Origin: Rutstroemia sp. NJR-2017a BVV2
Lineage: Eukaryota > Ascomycota > Leotiomycetes > Helotiales > Rutstroemiaceae
Length of the DNA stretch: 64,000 nucleotides
Direction of reading: 5' to 3'
Assembly (NCBI GenBank): GCA_002946415.1
Contig: NJPS01000062.1
Location: forward strand, 682,001-746,000
Below, in pieces: positions 25,752 through 38,336 of this stretch; positions within the stretch are counted from its first letter, which is position 1; each line of letters opens with the position of its first letter. Both the position numbers and the translations under genes were made by a program. Under the pieces are notes generated by a model, which saw only the letters and a program-made list of their open reading frames with translations, did not search any database and was not told the DNA's origin.

Positions 25752-25787
25752 CCTTTCGAGCCTTTCGAGTCTTTCGAGCCGTTCGAG
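25752..25787. repeat. 9-bp tandem repeat, four copies
   Basis: Units are cctttcgag, cctttcgag, tctttcgag and ccgttcgag. The last resembles a Pol III B box (GTTCGAGCC) but no tRNA fold surrounds it. Confidence 0.85.
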
Positions 25788-26481
25788 CCCCTCCTAGAAT
25801 CATGATCACTCTGTCAAAGTTCTTATCCTATACGTACTTCGGGCATCTCACGATGACTCAATGTGAATCCAACCATTCTCACCCACTCTGCCACTCCCAG
25901 ACTGCAAGTGCAAGCGTTGGCATCACACCCGAGCTCCAGAAAACTAGATTATGCAGCATCGGCGAATTACTGTCCTCGTATGTATTACGGTGCTATCTCT
26001 TCCCAGCCGACGAGAACAAGCGCACCTCGCAAACCATCACGAGAGCTTGAGAACGAGACACGAAACGAAGATGGCGTGCGCTTATGGGCTGGCTGGCCCA
26101 ACGGTTCCAAAGCAATGAAGACATTGTATTCCCCGTCGTCATCAGGTGATGGTGAATGGCAAACAAACACATCATCTTAATGTAAAACATCTACAGCGAT
26201 CATCAAGGATATCCGACGGGTACGGTACTACGGGGCCATCACCTCACGGCGAGTCCTGCTTTGGTCGCTCTCCCCGCGTAGCCCTTTCGCGCGTTGGCAT
26301 TTCTGCATCGCACCGACCGGCCCCTGGCGCTGGGTGTTATTGTATTTACCATTGCGACACGAGGAAATAATAAAGGCTCCTATCAGGATCCCAAACTCTT
26401 ACCTATCAGCTCAGAGGTAAAAGTCATCGATCACGATACCAGTTAAAACACGACACAAAATGACCACGCCATCTTATCATC

Positions 26482-26515
26482 CCATCCATCCATCCATCCA
26501 TCCATCCATCCATCG
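26482..26515. repeat. CATC microsatellite
   Basis: About eight tandem CATC units, noncoding. Confidence 0.85.
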
Positions 26516-29500
26516 TCAGTTTGTACACGGTACTCCGTAACCGCTGCTCCAGTCCACATTCGTCTACTCCTTTCCTTTCCTTTGCCTCCTCAGCTATGAA
26601 AGTGGGAGTAACTTTATTTTTCCCTCATCGACGAGTGACAATTGACTCATCCATCATCAGCAGACAGATACAATAACCCCCAAGCCTTTCTCGCCCCCGT
26701 CCGTATAGGTACCTCTTCGGCCTATATCGGCACATCCGTTTACCCCATCCCAATAAGACGCAAGATGTCTAATCCCCAAATCTAGATTCGCGAAAGCGGA
26801 AATCTTCCAGAATATCTGCACCGAAGCTCTAGCTCTATTGGAGGGATGCATCACAGTCCGGCAGGATTTTCATGCATGCCTTATATAGCAATTATACACG
26901 TTTTCATTGGTCTAGCCCGGAAAGAAGCAGAGAATTTTCAGCCACATGTTTCTGCACCGACCAGCCTCGAGGTACGGTGGCCGGTTTGTGCCGGCAGCGC
27001 GACGGTGTCTCCGATATTCTGGGCATAACCTTAACAAACAGCAAGGAAGAAAGTAACGTTCGCGATGAAGAGTCAAAACTGAGAATAAGAATTCAAATCT
27101 TCTTTTCTCTTCCTCCAAGCAAGAATACGCTACAGCAAAAGTTTGTTTTTTCCTCACGCGGTACGCTTTCGCTTGCTTCCATTTTTCCCAGCCGGCGACG
27201 ACTAGGATTCAATTCCTTTGGTCCGTCCGACACCGACTTACTTTGCTCACTGAGATCGCACAGCTGCCAGGCAGGTAAGCCACTTCCATCGAAGCGAAGT
27301 TTTGGGAGGAGTTAGTGAGAAAGCATCGCGGGTTGGGGTTTCGGTATACTACTTTCAGTAGTGTACGGACTGTAGGCAGCAGTCAATCCCCAATCCCACC
27401 CCCCAGCATCGCAATCTAATGATTCGGGTCCTTGAACGCCATGAGCTTCTTTTTTTTCCAAATCTCGCTATCCCATCTTTCTATCAGGCTGAGAATTATA
27501 TTATGTGCTGCTGTTATTGTTTTTGCGCTCATTCGTTGCCTGCTTCTGCGTAGGTTATATGAGATACAGCCCCGCCAGTATGATCCAAATCCAGCCTCAA
27601 GTAAGGCTACAGCTGTGTAGGCAGATTTTGTTTATTGGTTGGTGGGGGGTGCTTCTATTCCTATATTTCCATTCCAGAAAGACTAAGGCTCGCGTGCGCA
27701 GTGCGTGCCTACCTGGTCGAAATCGAAACTTTTCACTGCCATTTCGGAAATCTGGGAAATCTAAAAGCAGGGCGGTGCTGTGACTGCGACTGCGATGCGA
27801 ATGCCTTGTTTCAGTTGGGGGATCGTCAGCGCATGTCATGTGATGTGAGTCACGATCTGGCACCAACGCTATAGAGCATCCTGGTTGTGGATCCTGTTAC
27901 CTAGGTTACTGGATCTTGTTCTGCGCCTTTGGGGAGAAATGGATTGGGTTGATTGGGTGCTGGGTTGCGAGGTACGGTAGGAAGTTACTCTCAGCTAGGC
28001 AAAGGATCGGTGGGTGTACATACAGTATGGAGCTTATTTGATAGGTAGGTAGGTGACCTCTGCTATGGGATGAAGATGAGGCGATTTGATCACGATGAAG
28101 TCTCGTGCCTCCCTCGATGTCTGGAATCTCGGAGCTTGCGGTTGGTTGGAGTGCTGTTGTCTTACTCATTTTCAAGATAACGAATAGTTACCAAACGTTA
28201 AGTTAGCAAGGGCTGGACCTTGATTTGTTTCTTGCCTCCATCGGCGTTATGGGAAATGCTCCGAATCCGGCGGCAAGGTGGAGCTGAAATGCTACCATGT
28301 GATTGATGTGTTCGGTGCGGCTAGATTCAGCTCGTTTGCTCTGACTCTTAAGACTCTTGCCGCCTCGTGATGTTTAAGCGATTTTCTCGGTCTTTGCCTC
28401 TCGGTAGTTTAAGGACGGTGGGGTCTATTCTAGGTATGTATGTATGTAGTCATTAGCATCATGAAGTCGTGTTCGGCTTAGGAGATGGAGATTTGGGGAG
28501 GCGGGAAGGGGGCAAACCACTTTGGAATCAAGTGGTTGGTGTCGACGTGTTGGTGTTGCCTTGGTAGCGCAAGTGCTTATGGCACCTATCAATAATAATA
28601 TCTTGGAATCTTCGTAAAGACTCCATCTTTCGCGGTGTGATATCCCATCCGGGTGATTCATAAGCTCACCTACTGCTCCGCTTGTGGATATGCAAACTGG
28701 TACAATCTGCTCGAGTGAGATGCATGTGGTGGGAGCCTGGCTTCACAGTGGAGAACTTTGTAGAAAGACTCTAGCGATAGTCTAGATCTTGAGATGTTCG
28801 CATGGTGCTTGCTACATATACAGTAGTTAGAGATATAGTACTGAATCAACCAAAGCAACTTCATCATATACCTTCCGCCATCTCCTCTCATGCCAACGTA
28901 GCCCAACAGTGCTTAGCAATCCTAAATGAGTCTACATGATCACTCCCAATATCCCACCCATCGCCTGTATACCGTAGAGGATAAATTAAGCTGGGACAAG
29001 ATACGGTCTCGGTTATGATGATATCGATGAACAGTTCTAGGTTCAGATGTGAATCGATGTGGCTATCACAAGAGCTGAGTGTCCAATATGACGGGGGTAG
29101 AATTGCACTTTGTGCTTTTGTGTAATTGATTAAGTGAAATGATTGTATTCATTCATCCTTCTTGTTCTAGACCACATCATTCATTAGATGCTACAAGATA
29201 TTCGCATGTCTACTCTACATATAGATTGGCAGCTCTAGCGCCTAGGATCGCTCCGTCATTGGAATGCCTAACTGTCAACACAAAACCTACATCTATATCT
29301 TCCACCTAACCAATCTATCTATTCAAACCATCACTCAATGTACAAACTTAAACTCCGCTCTAGCTATATCATACTCCTTACTCTTTCACCACTCTCCCTC
29401 CTCAAACTACCACTTCTCTCCGCCTCCTCTCCTCTCCTATTCCTGTCATCTATCTAACTCTGCTCTCAATCTAAACCCATCCCTCATCTTTATCTCATTC

Positions 29501-30234
29501 CATATATATACATGTATCCGTCTAAATCTGTATCACTTAACCTCTGCCTCCCACCAATACTTTCATTCCGTGTAGCGAGCAGCTTCATATCTACTTTATA
29601 CTCCTCTTTCTCAGCTGATTTCTGTACCGGGCTATCTACCCCAATCTTCCATGTTTGCATTTCCCTTCCCTTTCAAGAAATTCCTTGTCCATTTTCCTGT
29701 TTCTTGTTTCTAACACTGGGGTTGACTCGATGGGGAGATGGAATGAGGGAGGGAGAAGTTTGGATGGTTGTTGAGATGGAAGATATGATTACTTGATTGG
29801 TATGAGCGGTTTTGTATAAGGGGTAGAGGAGATCAGGGTGCTGTGGGTGTGGAGGGTGGAGTTTGTAGTGGTGGAATTTGCGGTGCAGTAGTAAGGAAAT
29901 AATATGATGTTTTGGTACTGAGTTTGATGCTTGGGGTCCGGGAACGAGGGTAGTTAAGTTCATGGGCGAGATGAGAGGGGAGACAGGGTTTTGAGTACAG
30001 GCGTGAAATATGAGGATGGCTGGATTTTGTTTAGAAATTGTGCCGGACACAGCGGCTGAAACTGTCTGTGTATGTTTCTGCGATACTCCGTGAGGGTGGT
30101 GGTGATGTGAATAGATTGGCTAGAAGATGCTTTTTGGGGGATGTATATTGATGGGAGATTTTACGGAGGTTGTGCTGGTTTTTGGGTTCAGAGGTGTGGG
30201 CCGGTATAGATTTAGGAGATTTAAGTATTGACAA

Positions 30235-30262
30235 GGAGGAGGAGGAGGAGGAGGAGGAGGAG
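30235..30262. repeat. GGA trinucleotide repeat
   Basis: About nine tandem GGA units, some 560 bp upstream of the POP1 start. Confidence 0.85.
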
Positions 30263-30823
30263 ATAATGGTTGTGCTGAGAAGTTGAACATTTCGATGGAT
30301 GGGAGTGTTTCGTGCGTGGGATGCTCATGGTGAGTCTAGATCTACCTTTGAGAGATGGGTCATAGGACGAAACATAAGACTATGAGAGTGGTTCATCGCC
30401 ATTACTTGGGAGTGAGTGAGGGGTGTATTGGAATGAAGAGGAAGCCATGATGAAGTATTGTGGGTAGATCACGTACTGCCGCAATGCACTCATTTGCGGT
30501 GCATAGGTGCGGTAGCTTGGGTGATCTTGACCGATTCATCTAATATGGGCACAAGGCCCTTCTTTATAGTCCACCTCTCTGGCCCACCTCTCTATCGCCA
30601 TCCGACGTTCAGTTAAATTACATTAGGTGAATATGCCGACAAGTATTCTTTCGAGGGGGAACGGCGGTGCAATAGACGATATCACGGTGATGTCGGAGAA
30701 TCATTGTTGCGGCACCGCCTTCGACAGCAGGCAGAATTTCAATAATTTTTGGAACTTTTGATTGAGCTTCCAGATTAACGATCTGATTATTCCTGCTGGG
30801 AAAATGCTGTAGCAAGATCAATT

Positions 30824-33517
30824 ATGCCGCCCCAAAATTCAAATGGATCTTCCGGTCCCTCGAGCACCAAAAAACGCAAAGACCCCCCTCAATCGTCCTC
30901 AGGAGGGAAACCCGATGGAAGCAAAGGACGCGACATAAAGCGCGCCAAGTCCAGAGATGCGCGATCAATTATGACGCAGACCGCGGACACTGCACTTAAC
31001 AATGGAGATTTGGATTTGCAAGCCTTTCTGAAAGCGAGGGAGTTTGAAATAAAGGCTCTCGAAGATGGCATGCAGAAATCGAAAGTCTCTTTAAGTACTA
31101 GAGCTTTTCAGCAAGTTCCGCGGGACATGAGGCGGAGAACAGCAAGTCATAATGTGAAGAGGGTTCCGAAGCGTCTGCAAAAGAGAGCGGGGAGAGAAAT
31201 GAAGGAGGATAATACACCGACCGTGAAGGCAAACAAGAGGAAACCTAGGAGTTCGAGAAGTCATATACGACGAGAGACAGCGAAGAAATTGGGAGGTTTG
31301 GCGGAGAAGAAGAGGGCTTCTAAAGGTGTTGTGGATGCTGCTGGTATTATTACAAGAGAAGCCAGACCAAAAATACGGAAAAATGCATTGAACGCGCCAC
31401 CCAAGCCGAAGTCAAAGTTTAGGAAACGACAGGTTTACAAGACATGGTTACCTACTCATCTGTGGCATGCAAAGAGGGCGAAGATGACGGATCCGAAAAA
31501 TCCTTTGTGGAGAATGGCTATACCGCTCACCTCGAATGAGAAGTCGTATCGACCAACACATAGGGCGTCAGGAATTAGAGGAGCTGTGGCTTGGGATGTG
31601 AGCTATATGAGTACAATTGGTCTGAGAGGGCCGATAGAATCTCTTAGGAGAGTTCTCTCAGCTGTAGGGGTGCCGGATACAGACGTGAGTGGGCCAAAAG
31701 GCGAAAGCTGGAGGAGAGGTAGACGAAGTTGGAACGGCTGGCTCAGCAAACAAGTCAAAGACCAACAATTACAAATTAGCCCCGCGGTTGCATTCTGGGA
31801 CATCACTTCTGAAGAAACCCCAGACAGTGTATCGGAAAATCCAATAAGACAAATCTACATCAGAATCCATCCTGCTGCTTTCCTTGAGACTTGGAATGAG
31901 CTACTTCGTCTTTCGAAACTACAGCGTCCAAGTATACAAATTGAAGATCTTCGGTTTGAGATTGGAAGCATTGAAATTACTGGTCCGGGCTCGACGGAAG
32001 CTCTACTTGGTATACTTCATCCGTACCATGAAGCTGAAGCGTCGAAGGAACCACATGCACAGACTTTCGCTTCTTTGGGCGGTGTTACAAACCCTGCGTC
32101 TCTACCTGCGAACTCCATATTATCATTTTCTATAATGGATCCTAGACTCCGCTACCCTCCTCGCAAAATCACACTTCCCGATCCTAATGATGAGGACGCA
32201 AATTTCTCCCTGCTCGAGACCTTATCTACTTGGCCAGCGGATAAAGCACCAGCGTCTTCACATCTGTTCAACAGGGACCAACGCTACAAAGCCACTCGCC
32301 TTCCCTCACAGAAAGCTTTAAATCGCCGCAAAGCCCTAGCACCACCAGGAGCATTTCCGTCCATCACCGAACGCGATCCATCCATACCTATTATGCTTCT
32401 GACCTCTCGCATGACGCCCGATTCATCAACCCAAGGTAGCTGGACTCTACTCGTTCCATGGAAATGCGTCCTGCCCATTTGGTATGGTTTAGTACACTAC
32501 CCTCTTTCTTCTGGCGGAAATCCACGATTTGGAGGCCTGCAGGAACTGAGACAGATACACTTTGAGCACGGAGTTCCATGGTTTCCGGCTGATTATCCTG
32601 GGACGAATTCTGGATATGCGTGGGAGGTTGATCAGAGGGAAAAGAGGAAACGAGATTGGGATAAGAGACCAAAAGGGAAGAGAATTGAGTGGAAATCTGT
32701 TGATTTAGGAGGTGGGAAAAGGGGCGAAGTGGGATTGGGCTGGGCTTGTGATTTTGGAAAGGTGGTTGGATTGCCGACAGAGTCTTCAGCCGGTCAGGAG
32801 AGTACTGTGGCTTCCGATTCAACGCAGTCAACTGCTCCAGTTGAGATACCAGCTCCAGCCAAAGAACCTGATAACCCTTTCAATCAACTTACCAGCAAAC
32901 ACGTATCTTCTCTCCTTTCGTCTCCTGATGTAGATCTTCCGCCGTCAAATTTCCTCACTACAATCCGTGTCACGCTTCTCTCCCGCGGCGTCGCCACACC
33001 TTGCGCACGTATTTACCGTCTGCCATCTTCACCTCTACTAAGCAACCCCGATTCCACAAACACAACATCCACTTCTACAACCTCTCCTACCCTCCGCGAT
33101 CAATGGCTCTCGTTGGTCCCCGAATCAACGAAATCTAAGCCTCTACCCAACTCGAAAAAACGACCCCTTCAAACACGCATCCCCCTCAACACGCCTCTTC
33201 CGCAACGTGTTCGTCTCCTAGCTCAGCAGCTTCTTCAAAATCCACCGTTACCGTATCCGAAGGTCAAAGAGGAAGAAGATGATTACCCGATTGTGCCGGA
33301 TGAAGATGATTTAATAGGCTTTGTGACGACTGGGGAGTATAATTTGGCGGAGGGGAAGGCAGTTGCGCTGGGTAGTGTAGGGGTGAAAGGTTTAGTTGAA
33401 GGGGTGAGGAGGGATAGGGATACGGATGGGAAGGAGGGCAAAGAGGGAAGATGGTGCATAGTTAGGAATGTTGGGGAGAAAGTTGGGAGGCTGGCTAGGT
33501 GGGATCTTGTGAGGTGA
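30824..33517 (+). CDS. POP1: RNase P/MRP protein subunit POP1
   Basis: Largest protein subunit of RNase P (tRNA 5' maturation) and RNase MRP (rRNA processing), acting in the nucleus and nucleolus. It is a single 897-codon exon. After a basic, disordered N-terminus, the POP1 signature begins near residue 90: RAFQQVPRDMRRRTASHNVK and VPKRLQKRAGREM, then a basic stretch and WLPTHLWHAKRAKM. The POPLD domain is clear near residues 535-600 (GSWTLLVPWKCVLPIWYGLV, then FPADYPGTNSGYAW). A C-terminal segment containing FLTTIRVTLLSRGVATPCARIY matches the end of the family. Length and domain order are normal for fungal POP1. The start Met sits directly before the basic N-terminus with no upstream in-frame alternative that improves it. 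Confidence 0.95.
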   Translation: MPPQNSNGSSGPSSTKKRKDPPQSSSGGKPDGSKGRDIKRAKSRDARSIMTQTADTALNNGDLDLQAFLKAREFEIKALEDGMQKSKVSLSTRAFQQVPRDMRRRTASHNVKRVPKRLQKRAGREMKEDNTPTVKANKRKPRSSRSHIRRETAKKLGGLAEKKRASKGVVDAAGIITREARPKIRKNALNAPPKPKSKFRKRQVYKTWLPTHLWHAKRAKMTDPKNPLWRMAIPLTSNEKSYRPTHRASGIRGAVAWDVSYMSTIGLRGPIESLRRVLSAVGVPDTDVSGPKGESWRRGRRSWNGWLSKQVKDQQLQISPAVAFWDITSEETPDSVSENPIRQIYIRIHPAAFLETWNELLRLSKLQRPSIQIEDLRFEIGSIEITGPGSTEALLGILHPYHEAEASKEPHAQTFASLGGVTNPASLPANSILSFSIMDPRLRYPPRKITLPDPNDEDANFSLLETLSTWPADKAPASSHLFNRDQRYKATRLPSQKALNRRKALAPPGAFPSITERDPSIPIMLLTSRMTPDSSTQGSWTLLVPWKCVLPIWYGLVHYPLSSGGNPRFGGLQELRQIHFEHGVPWFPADYPGTNSGYAWEVDQREKRKRDWDKRPKGKRIEWKSVDLGGGKRGEVGLGWACDFGKVVGLPTESSAGQESTVASDSTQSTAPVEIPAPAKEPDNPFNQLTSKHVSSLLSSPDVDLPPSNFLTTIRVTLLSRGVATPCARIYRLPSSPLLSNPDSTNTTSTSTTSPTLRDQWLSLVPESTKSKPLPNSKKRPLQTRIPLNTPLPQRVRLLAQQLLQNPPLPYPKVKEEEDDYPIVPDEDDLIGFVTTGEYNLAEGKAVALGSVGVKGLVEGVRRDRDTDGKEGKEGRWCIVRNVGEKVGRLARWDLVR

Positions 33518-33809
33518 TAAGGTAGGAGTGGCCATTTTACGAAGGAGCTTGGCTGTTGAAAAGAATCTGTCCGAATGTTGGATATCCATACGATACCGTA
33601 ATAGCTCATGCGTCTTTGGGTTTGCAGATTACATGTCCCAAGATCTGAACGCGAAGGAGCGGGTGAAAAGTGGCCTATGGAGCCGCCACATAGCCAAGGA
33701 GTCTCTGACGAATCAAGGCTGGCTGGGTCATTGTTGATATTTGATACTTCGTCCATCCATTCTCTACGTTACGCCTCTGTACATGCTAACACTCGATGAT
33801 CATCACAAA

Positions 33810-35020
33810 TTACAGTATCGCGCCCCTACTTTCCTTCAGTATCGTCCAAATTTTCTCAATTGACTCCACAACCTGCTCAGGTAACTTTCCCTCCCCAATG
33901 CTCCCCACATTCTCACTGATCTGCTCCAACCGGCTCGCACCTAATATAATAGCATCTCCACCTCCGCCCCCCCCAAGTTTCTCCTCTGGGTTCTCCATCA
34001 CCTTCATGTCCTCATTCCTCGCCACTGCTCCTTCCAGAGCCGAATGCCAACATATCCACCTCAGCGCCGCACTCCGAGAACTAATACCAAGTGGAGCTAA
34101 GATACCTTTGAGTTCTGCCATTGCTTCATGGAGTTGTGGGTCACCGTAAAGGTTCTGGAAGAATTTACCAAGGGGATTGGTGCTGCTGAAACGGGTTTGG
34201 CTCGGAGCCTCAGGTTGCGGTTCAAGCGTGTATGTTCCAGTTAGAAAGCCTGCTGCTAAGGGTCTGTTTGGCGTTAGTTAAGCCTGGGGAGAGAGAATGA
34301 GATGTTATATAGGGTTAAAGAGAGTTGATTATTCAATGGAGGGCAAAATACCGAAATGCATAAAAGTTCAGTTTCAGCTCCTTCAGAGTAGGAAGTAACT
34401 CGCTCTCCATACCCCTCGTGACGAGATTATAGTCACCTTGGTAGACAGTTGGTTTTACAAAACCGTTCTCTTCGCAAACGCGTACGAAATCACGGACTTG
34501 CTTGGGAGAGTAGTTGGAAAGACCGAGCTAGGTGATAGTTAGCTATGTACATATGTCGTTGCTGGGTGGAATGGAGCGGGTTCAGATGGTGGTCAATACA
34601 ACTTACTCTTCTAAAAGCCCCTTTCCGATACTGCGAGTCTAGTGCAGCGGCTTGCTCGAGCAGAGGGGTTTCAGGATCTGGGCGATGACAATACAAAATA
34701 TCGACTTGCTTCACTTTCAACCGTCCCAAGCTCCCCGCCAACGAGCTTTCAATGGCTTCGAGACTAAGTTCTCCCTCACCGTTCCCAGCAGCTGGGTTGG
34801 TGAAGATTTTCGTACTAATAGAAAATCCCTGCTCGGCCGCCTGGACTTCGCCGAGAAGAGTCTCGGATAATCCGAATTTGCCGGGCGGATAACGAGCTGC
34901 GGTGTCGATGTGGGTTATTTGGTGGTGCTTGAGGAGGTCGAGGAGGGCTTGGACGGAGGAGGCGGTGGGGAAGTTTTGCCCGATGGTGGCGCCGCCGAAA
35001 ATCAGGGTTGGGGAGGTCAT
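33810..35020 (-). CDS. Aldo/keto reductase (aflatoxin-aldehyde-reductase-like)
   Basis: An NADPH-dependent reductase of aldehydes or ketones, probably cytosolic. Exons read 35020-34607, 34527-34352 and 34263-33810 (introns 79 and 88 nt), giving 347 residues. The (beta/alpha)8 catalytic set is visible: Asp-Thr-Ala-Ala-Arg-Tyr (HIDTAARYPPG), Lys in ISTKIF and His in DILYCHRPDPETPL, followed by LGLSNYSP and YQGDYNLVTRGMESELLP. The C-terminal cofactor-binding stretch includes AIILGASRLEQISENV. This is the AKR7-like subgroup, with relatives in aldehyde detoxification and secondary metabolism. The substrate cannot be inferred. It lies tail-to-tail with POP1 (292 bp apart) and head-to-head with the MFS transporter downstream of it; co-regulation with that transporter is possible but unproven. 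Confidence 0.93.
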
Positions 35021-36523
35021 GGTGAACTTATACGTAGTGCTTCTGGGCTTGAGAATTTCGGGAGAATAGATAAAGTGAGATGGAGGCAGGTTAGGTGTGG
35101 AAAATTAGAGAGGAGCTTATTATTTCCTGAGGTGCAGTAGTTCACCAGCAGTTGCAAGTCTGACTAATATCAGTTCTTGTATCATTGGTGGATAGGCTTG
35201 GGTTGCTGAATGCGAACGCCGATGCATAAACTCATACCAAAACTTACGATTGTTCGTATCCCCTTTCTTATTTTCCTCCATAACGCTAGTACCAATAATC
35301 ACACACACACTTCTTAGGTAGCTTCCTCTCTTCAACCCTCCTTTTGACACACGTATTAGCTACACCGTGACCACCATATCCCTGGACCAACTAACAAATA
35401 GTCGACCTCAAAGCCAACTGTTGGGAACTAACAATTGAGAGGAGAAAAAGCGAACGGCAATTTGAAAATAATATTGAATATTATTATAAATACCTTCACG
35501 GCTTCCTCCATATTTAGTATCGACCTAACAGATTCGTGATCTCAATAACTATCAGTTTATTCTCAATATCACTAGGCTCGCTACTGTAATTCGTATGTGC
35601 GTGCGTATTAGAGTATAACCTCAATATCAACCGCTGTACCGCTATCATATACTATTCCCTATACTGAATGAGGGGACTAATATGTCGCCCGACAATTTGT
35701 CGGCCCACATTTGGACTCTGGGTGAAATCGCAGACGATATTGTGTTAATTGCTGTGTATTAATTTACAGCAGGAAGAACTAGTCTACTCTCCTAATCTAT
35801 CTACTATGTACCGAGCACGCCTAGGATCAGATGCAGAAGTCATGATGTTGTTTGTATTGAGATATAACAGACGAATGGTCGCGGATATAGTATGCCTAAT
35901 GAAGACAGTTATTGTATACTGGTATCTCTCCTATCGTGCCATATCGTGACAATTTCAGCTGTATTGCTCAACAGCATGGCATAAAACCCCACAAGGCATA
36001 AATCATCATTAGAGAATTCGAATGAAATCAGAGCTTTGTGATTCTTTGAAATAAGATTGGAGAGATCAATATAGGATCTCGATACCTGGTGCGTAGCATA
36101 TTTTGAACGAATACTTTGGTATGATAGTTGCTTGTATCTTGTGTGCCTAGTAGGAAAAGTGGAAATGTACGTTGAAGTTAGACCCCTATTCGCATATGTT
36201 TATTGCATTGGGTTCGGTAGTGGGTCCCATAGCCTAATTATACGACTGGAAGGCGGGGTAAAGGTTGCTAATACCTGGCCGTAAACCTACATTACTCGGT
36301 ACTGTACGGTCGAAGTGGCTACCTATCAACGTTTCTGATCGGTTTACACCATATAACTATACACAGTCAGATGCAGAGTAGTTTTCGCTCGTATAACTTT
36401 ACGAATCGTGCACTATCTAGACGGATGAAACCCTCATAAATCATGATGGATTTCGAAGCCCAACCCGAAAAATCAAGGAATAGTCACGAAGGTCAGGAGT
36501 CAATTCGCCGTCACTAGGAGGAA
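35021..36523. promoter_or_regulatory. Divergent promoter region, reductase and MFS transporter
   Basis: 1.5 kb of AT-rich sequence between two divergent starts. It includes TATA-like runs such as attattataaata near 35.48 kb. No gene is apparent. Confidence 0.5.
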
Positions 36524-38336
36524 ATGGAGAAGAGCACCACACCTAACGTCCTCATCTCCGGCACCGTTGACCTGGAGCCCGAGATAAAGCACCCCAAAGG
36601 TATTAAGCTAGCCGTTATCATTGCCTCGTTGGCTGCGTCTGTATTTTTATGCGCGTTGGTAAGAAAAAAGAATGCGGCCCTGATCATCGTCGCTGTGCAT
36701 TCGGTCGTACTAAGTTTCCCCCAGGACGAGACAATTATTGCTACTGCAATTCCCAGAATCACCGATGATTTCAAGGCTCTTAATGACGTTGGCTGGTATG
36801 GCTCGGCCTAGTACGTAGTCTCATCTGCTCATTCCTCAGCATATCCAGGTCAATTGATTACGCATCCAGTTTCATGACCTTCGCTGCTTTCCAACTTATC
36901 TTCGGGAAACTCTTTACTTTCTACTCGATCAAGAAGGTCTTCGTGGCCTCGGTTGCGATTTTCGAAGTAGGCTCTTTGATCTGTGCAACGGCGCCGACGT
37001 CAATTGCTTTTATCATTGGTCGCGCCTGTGCTGGGCTTGGGAGCGCCGGCATTAATGCAGGTTTTATCATGCAAGTCGCCCAATGCAACATCTCCCATTA
37101 CTGGGGCTCTTGCTTATACAGAACAAATTAGCATTCTGGCTGCATCTCTGCCTCTAGAGAGGCGCCCAATCTTTGTCAGCTCATACAGTGGTATGTATGG
37201 CATCGCCGCTGTCGTAGCTCCAATCCTCGGAGGGTATTTCACAACTAACTTGACATGGCGCTGGTGCTTTTACATCAACCTTCCTATAGGCGGGAGCGCG
37301 ATTCTGGCTATGTCACTGTTCTTCCATCCACCACCTAAATCAAAACAGTCGTCCTTCACGTATCGTGAGATGTTCAACCAGATGGACATACCAGGGACAG
37401 CAGTCCTGATTCCAGGTGTGATCTGCCTCCTGCTTGTGCTACAATGGGGCGGCCCTGTCTATCCCTGGAGAAGTACTCCTATCATTTGCCTGCTGGTTGG
37501 CTTGGGGGTGACCGCTACGACTTTTGTCACCCTCCAGATGCGGAAAAAGGATATGTCCACCATACCTCCTCGAATAATCAAACAGAGAAGTGTAGCATGC
37601 AGTACTGCTTACGTGTTCTGTGCAGGCGGGGCCCTCAATGTCTTTCAGTACTTTGTAAGTTTCTGTCACTTGTCTAGAAGTGAACGTAGTTTCTAAAAAT
37701 GAGCAGTTACCAATCTGGTTCCAAGCTATACAGGGCATTAAAGCATTCGATTCAGGCACCCGCATCCTACCTACTACATTGGGAACGGTACTCTTCTCCT
37801 TTGTTGCCGGGTTTGGCGTTGCAAAGACAGGTTACTACACGCCGTTCATGATAGTTGGTGCTGCCTTACAGCTCATCGGTGCTTCCCTTTCAACCACTTT
37901 CCACGTCTCATCGCCAGCTACACAATGGGTCATCTACCAGTTAATTTTCGGTGCTGGAGCCGGGCTCGGTATTCAGCAAGCGCACACCGCGGCTCAAACA
38001 GTTCTTGCAGCTGCAGATGTTCCTACCGGAGCTGTGATACTTATTTTTGCGCAGATCATGGGTGGCACTATCTGGTTATCGGTGGCGCAAAACATATTAA
38101 CCAGCCAGTTGCTTCATGGGTTGAAAGACTCCGTGCCTAGTCTAAATTCACAGATGATATTGGACATGGGTGCCACTGAATTGAGAGGTCTAGTTGGGGC
38201 ACAAAACTTGGATGGTGTACTTGTAGTGTACAATCATGGTATAACCAGAGTGTTTTGCTGCGCGGTAGCGTTGAGTGCGGCTGCATTGATTGCAGCTGCA
38301 GGAATGGAATGGAAGTCGATTAAGAAGACGCGTTAA
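36524..38336 (+). CDS. MFS efflux transporter, 14-helix (DHA2) type
   Basis: A membrane drug/proton antiporter-like exporter of the plasma membrane. Exons read 36524-36658, 36725-36810, 36870-37070, 37132-37654 and 37707-38336, giving 524 residues. Family sequence reads through the joins: [76 protein letters not shown] and [14 protein letters not shown]. The third intron (37071-37131) fits only as GC-AG (AT/GCAAGT...TTAG). It joins [21 protein letters not shown] with the family's usual spacing; GT alternatives either break frame or lose the helix. Such proteins often export toxic or self-made metabolites, but the cargo is unknown. The adjacent gene is also an MFS transporter but of a clearly different subfamily, so this is not a recent tandem duplication. 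Confidence 0.9.

Larger units (their letters stand above)
21638..30823. other. 9.2-kb region without a convincing gene
   Basis: This lies between the divergent starts of the cyclin (-) and POP1 (+). No frame on either strand is long and domain-like, and I see no tRNA or 5S-like signals. It contains G-rich GGTGGT-type sequence near 22.40-22.49 and 22.86-22.92 kb, a 9-bp tandem repeat at 25752-25787, a CATC repeat near 26.5 kb and a GGA repeat near 30.24 kb. It may hold extended 5' leaders, noncoding RNA, or small genes I cannot see. Confidence 0.55.

Noticed and set aside
25752..25790. GTTCGAGCC as a tRNA B box
   Set aside because: It is the last unit of a 9-bp tandem repeat and no cloverleaf surrounds it.
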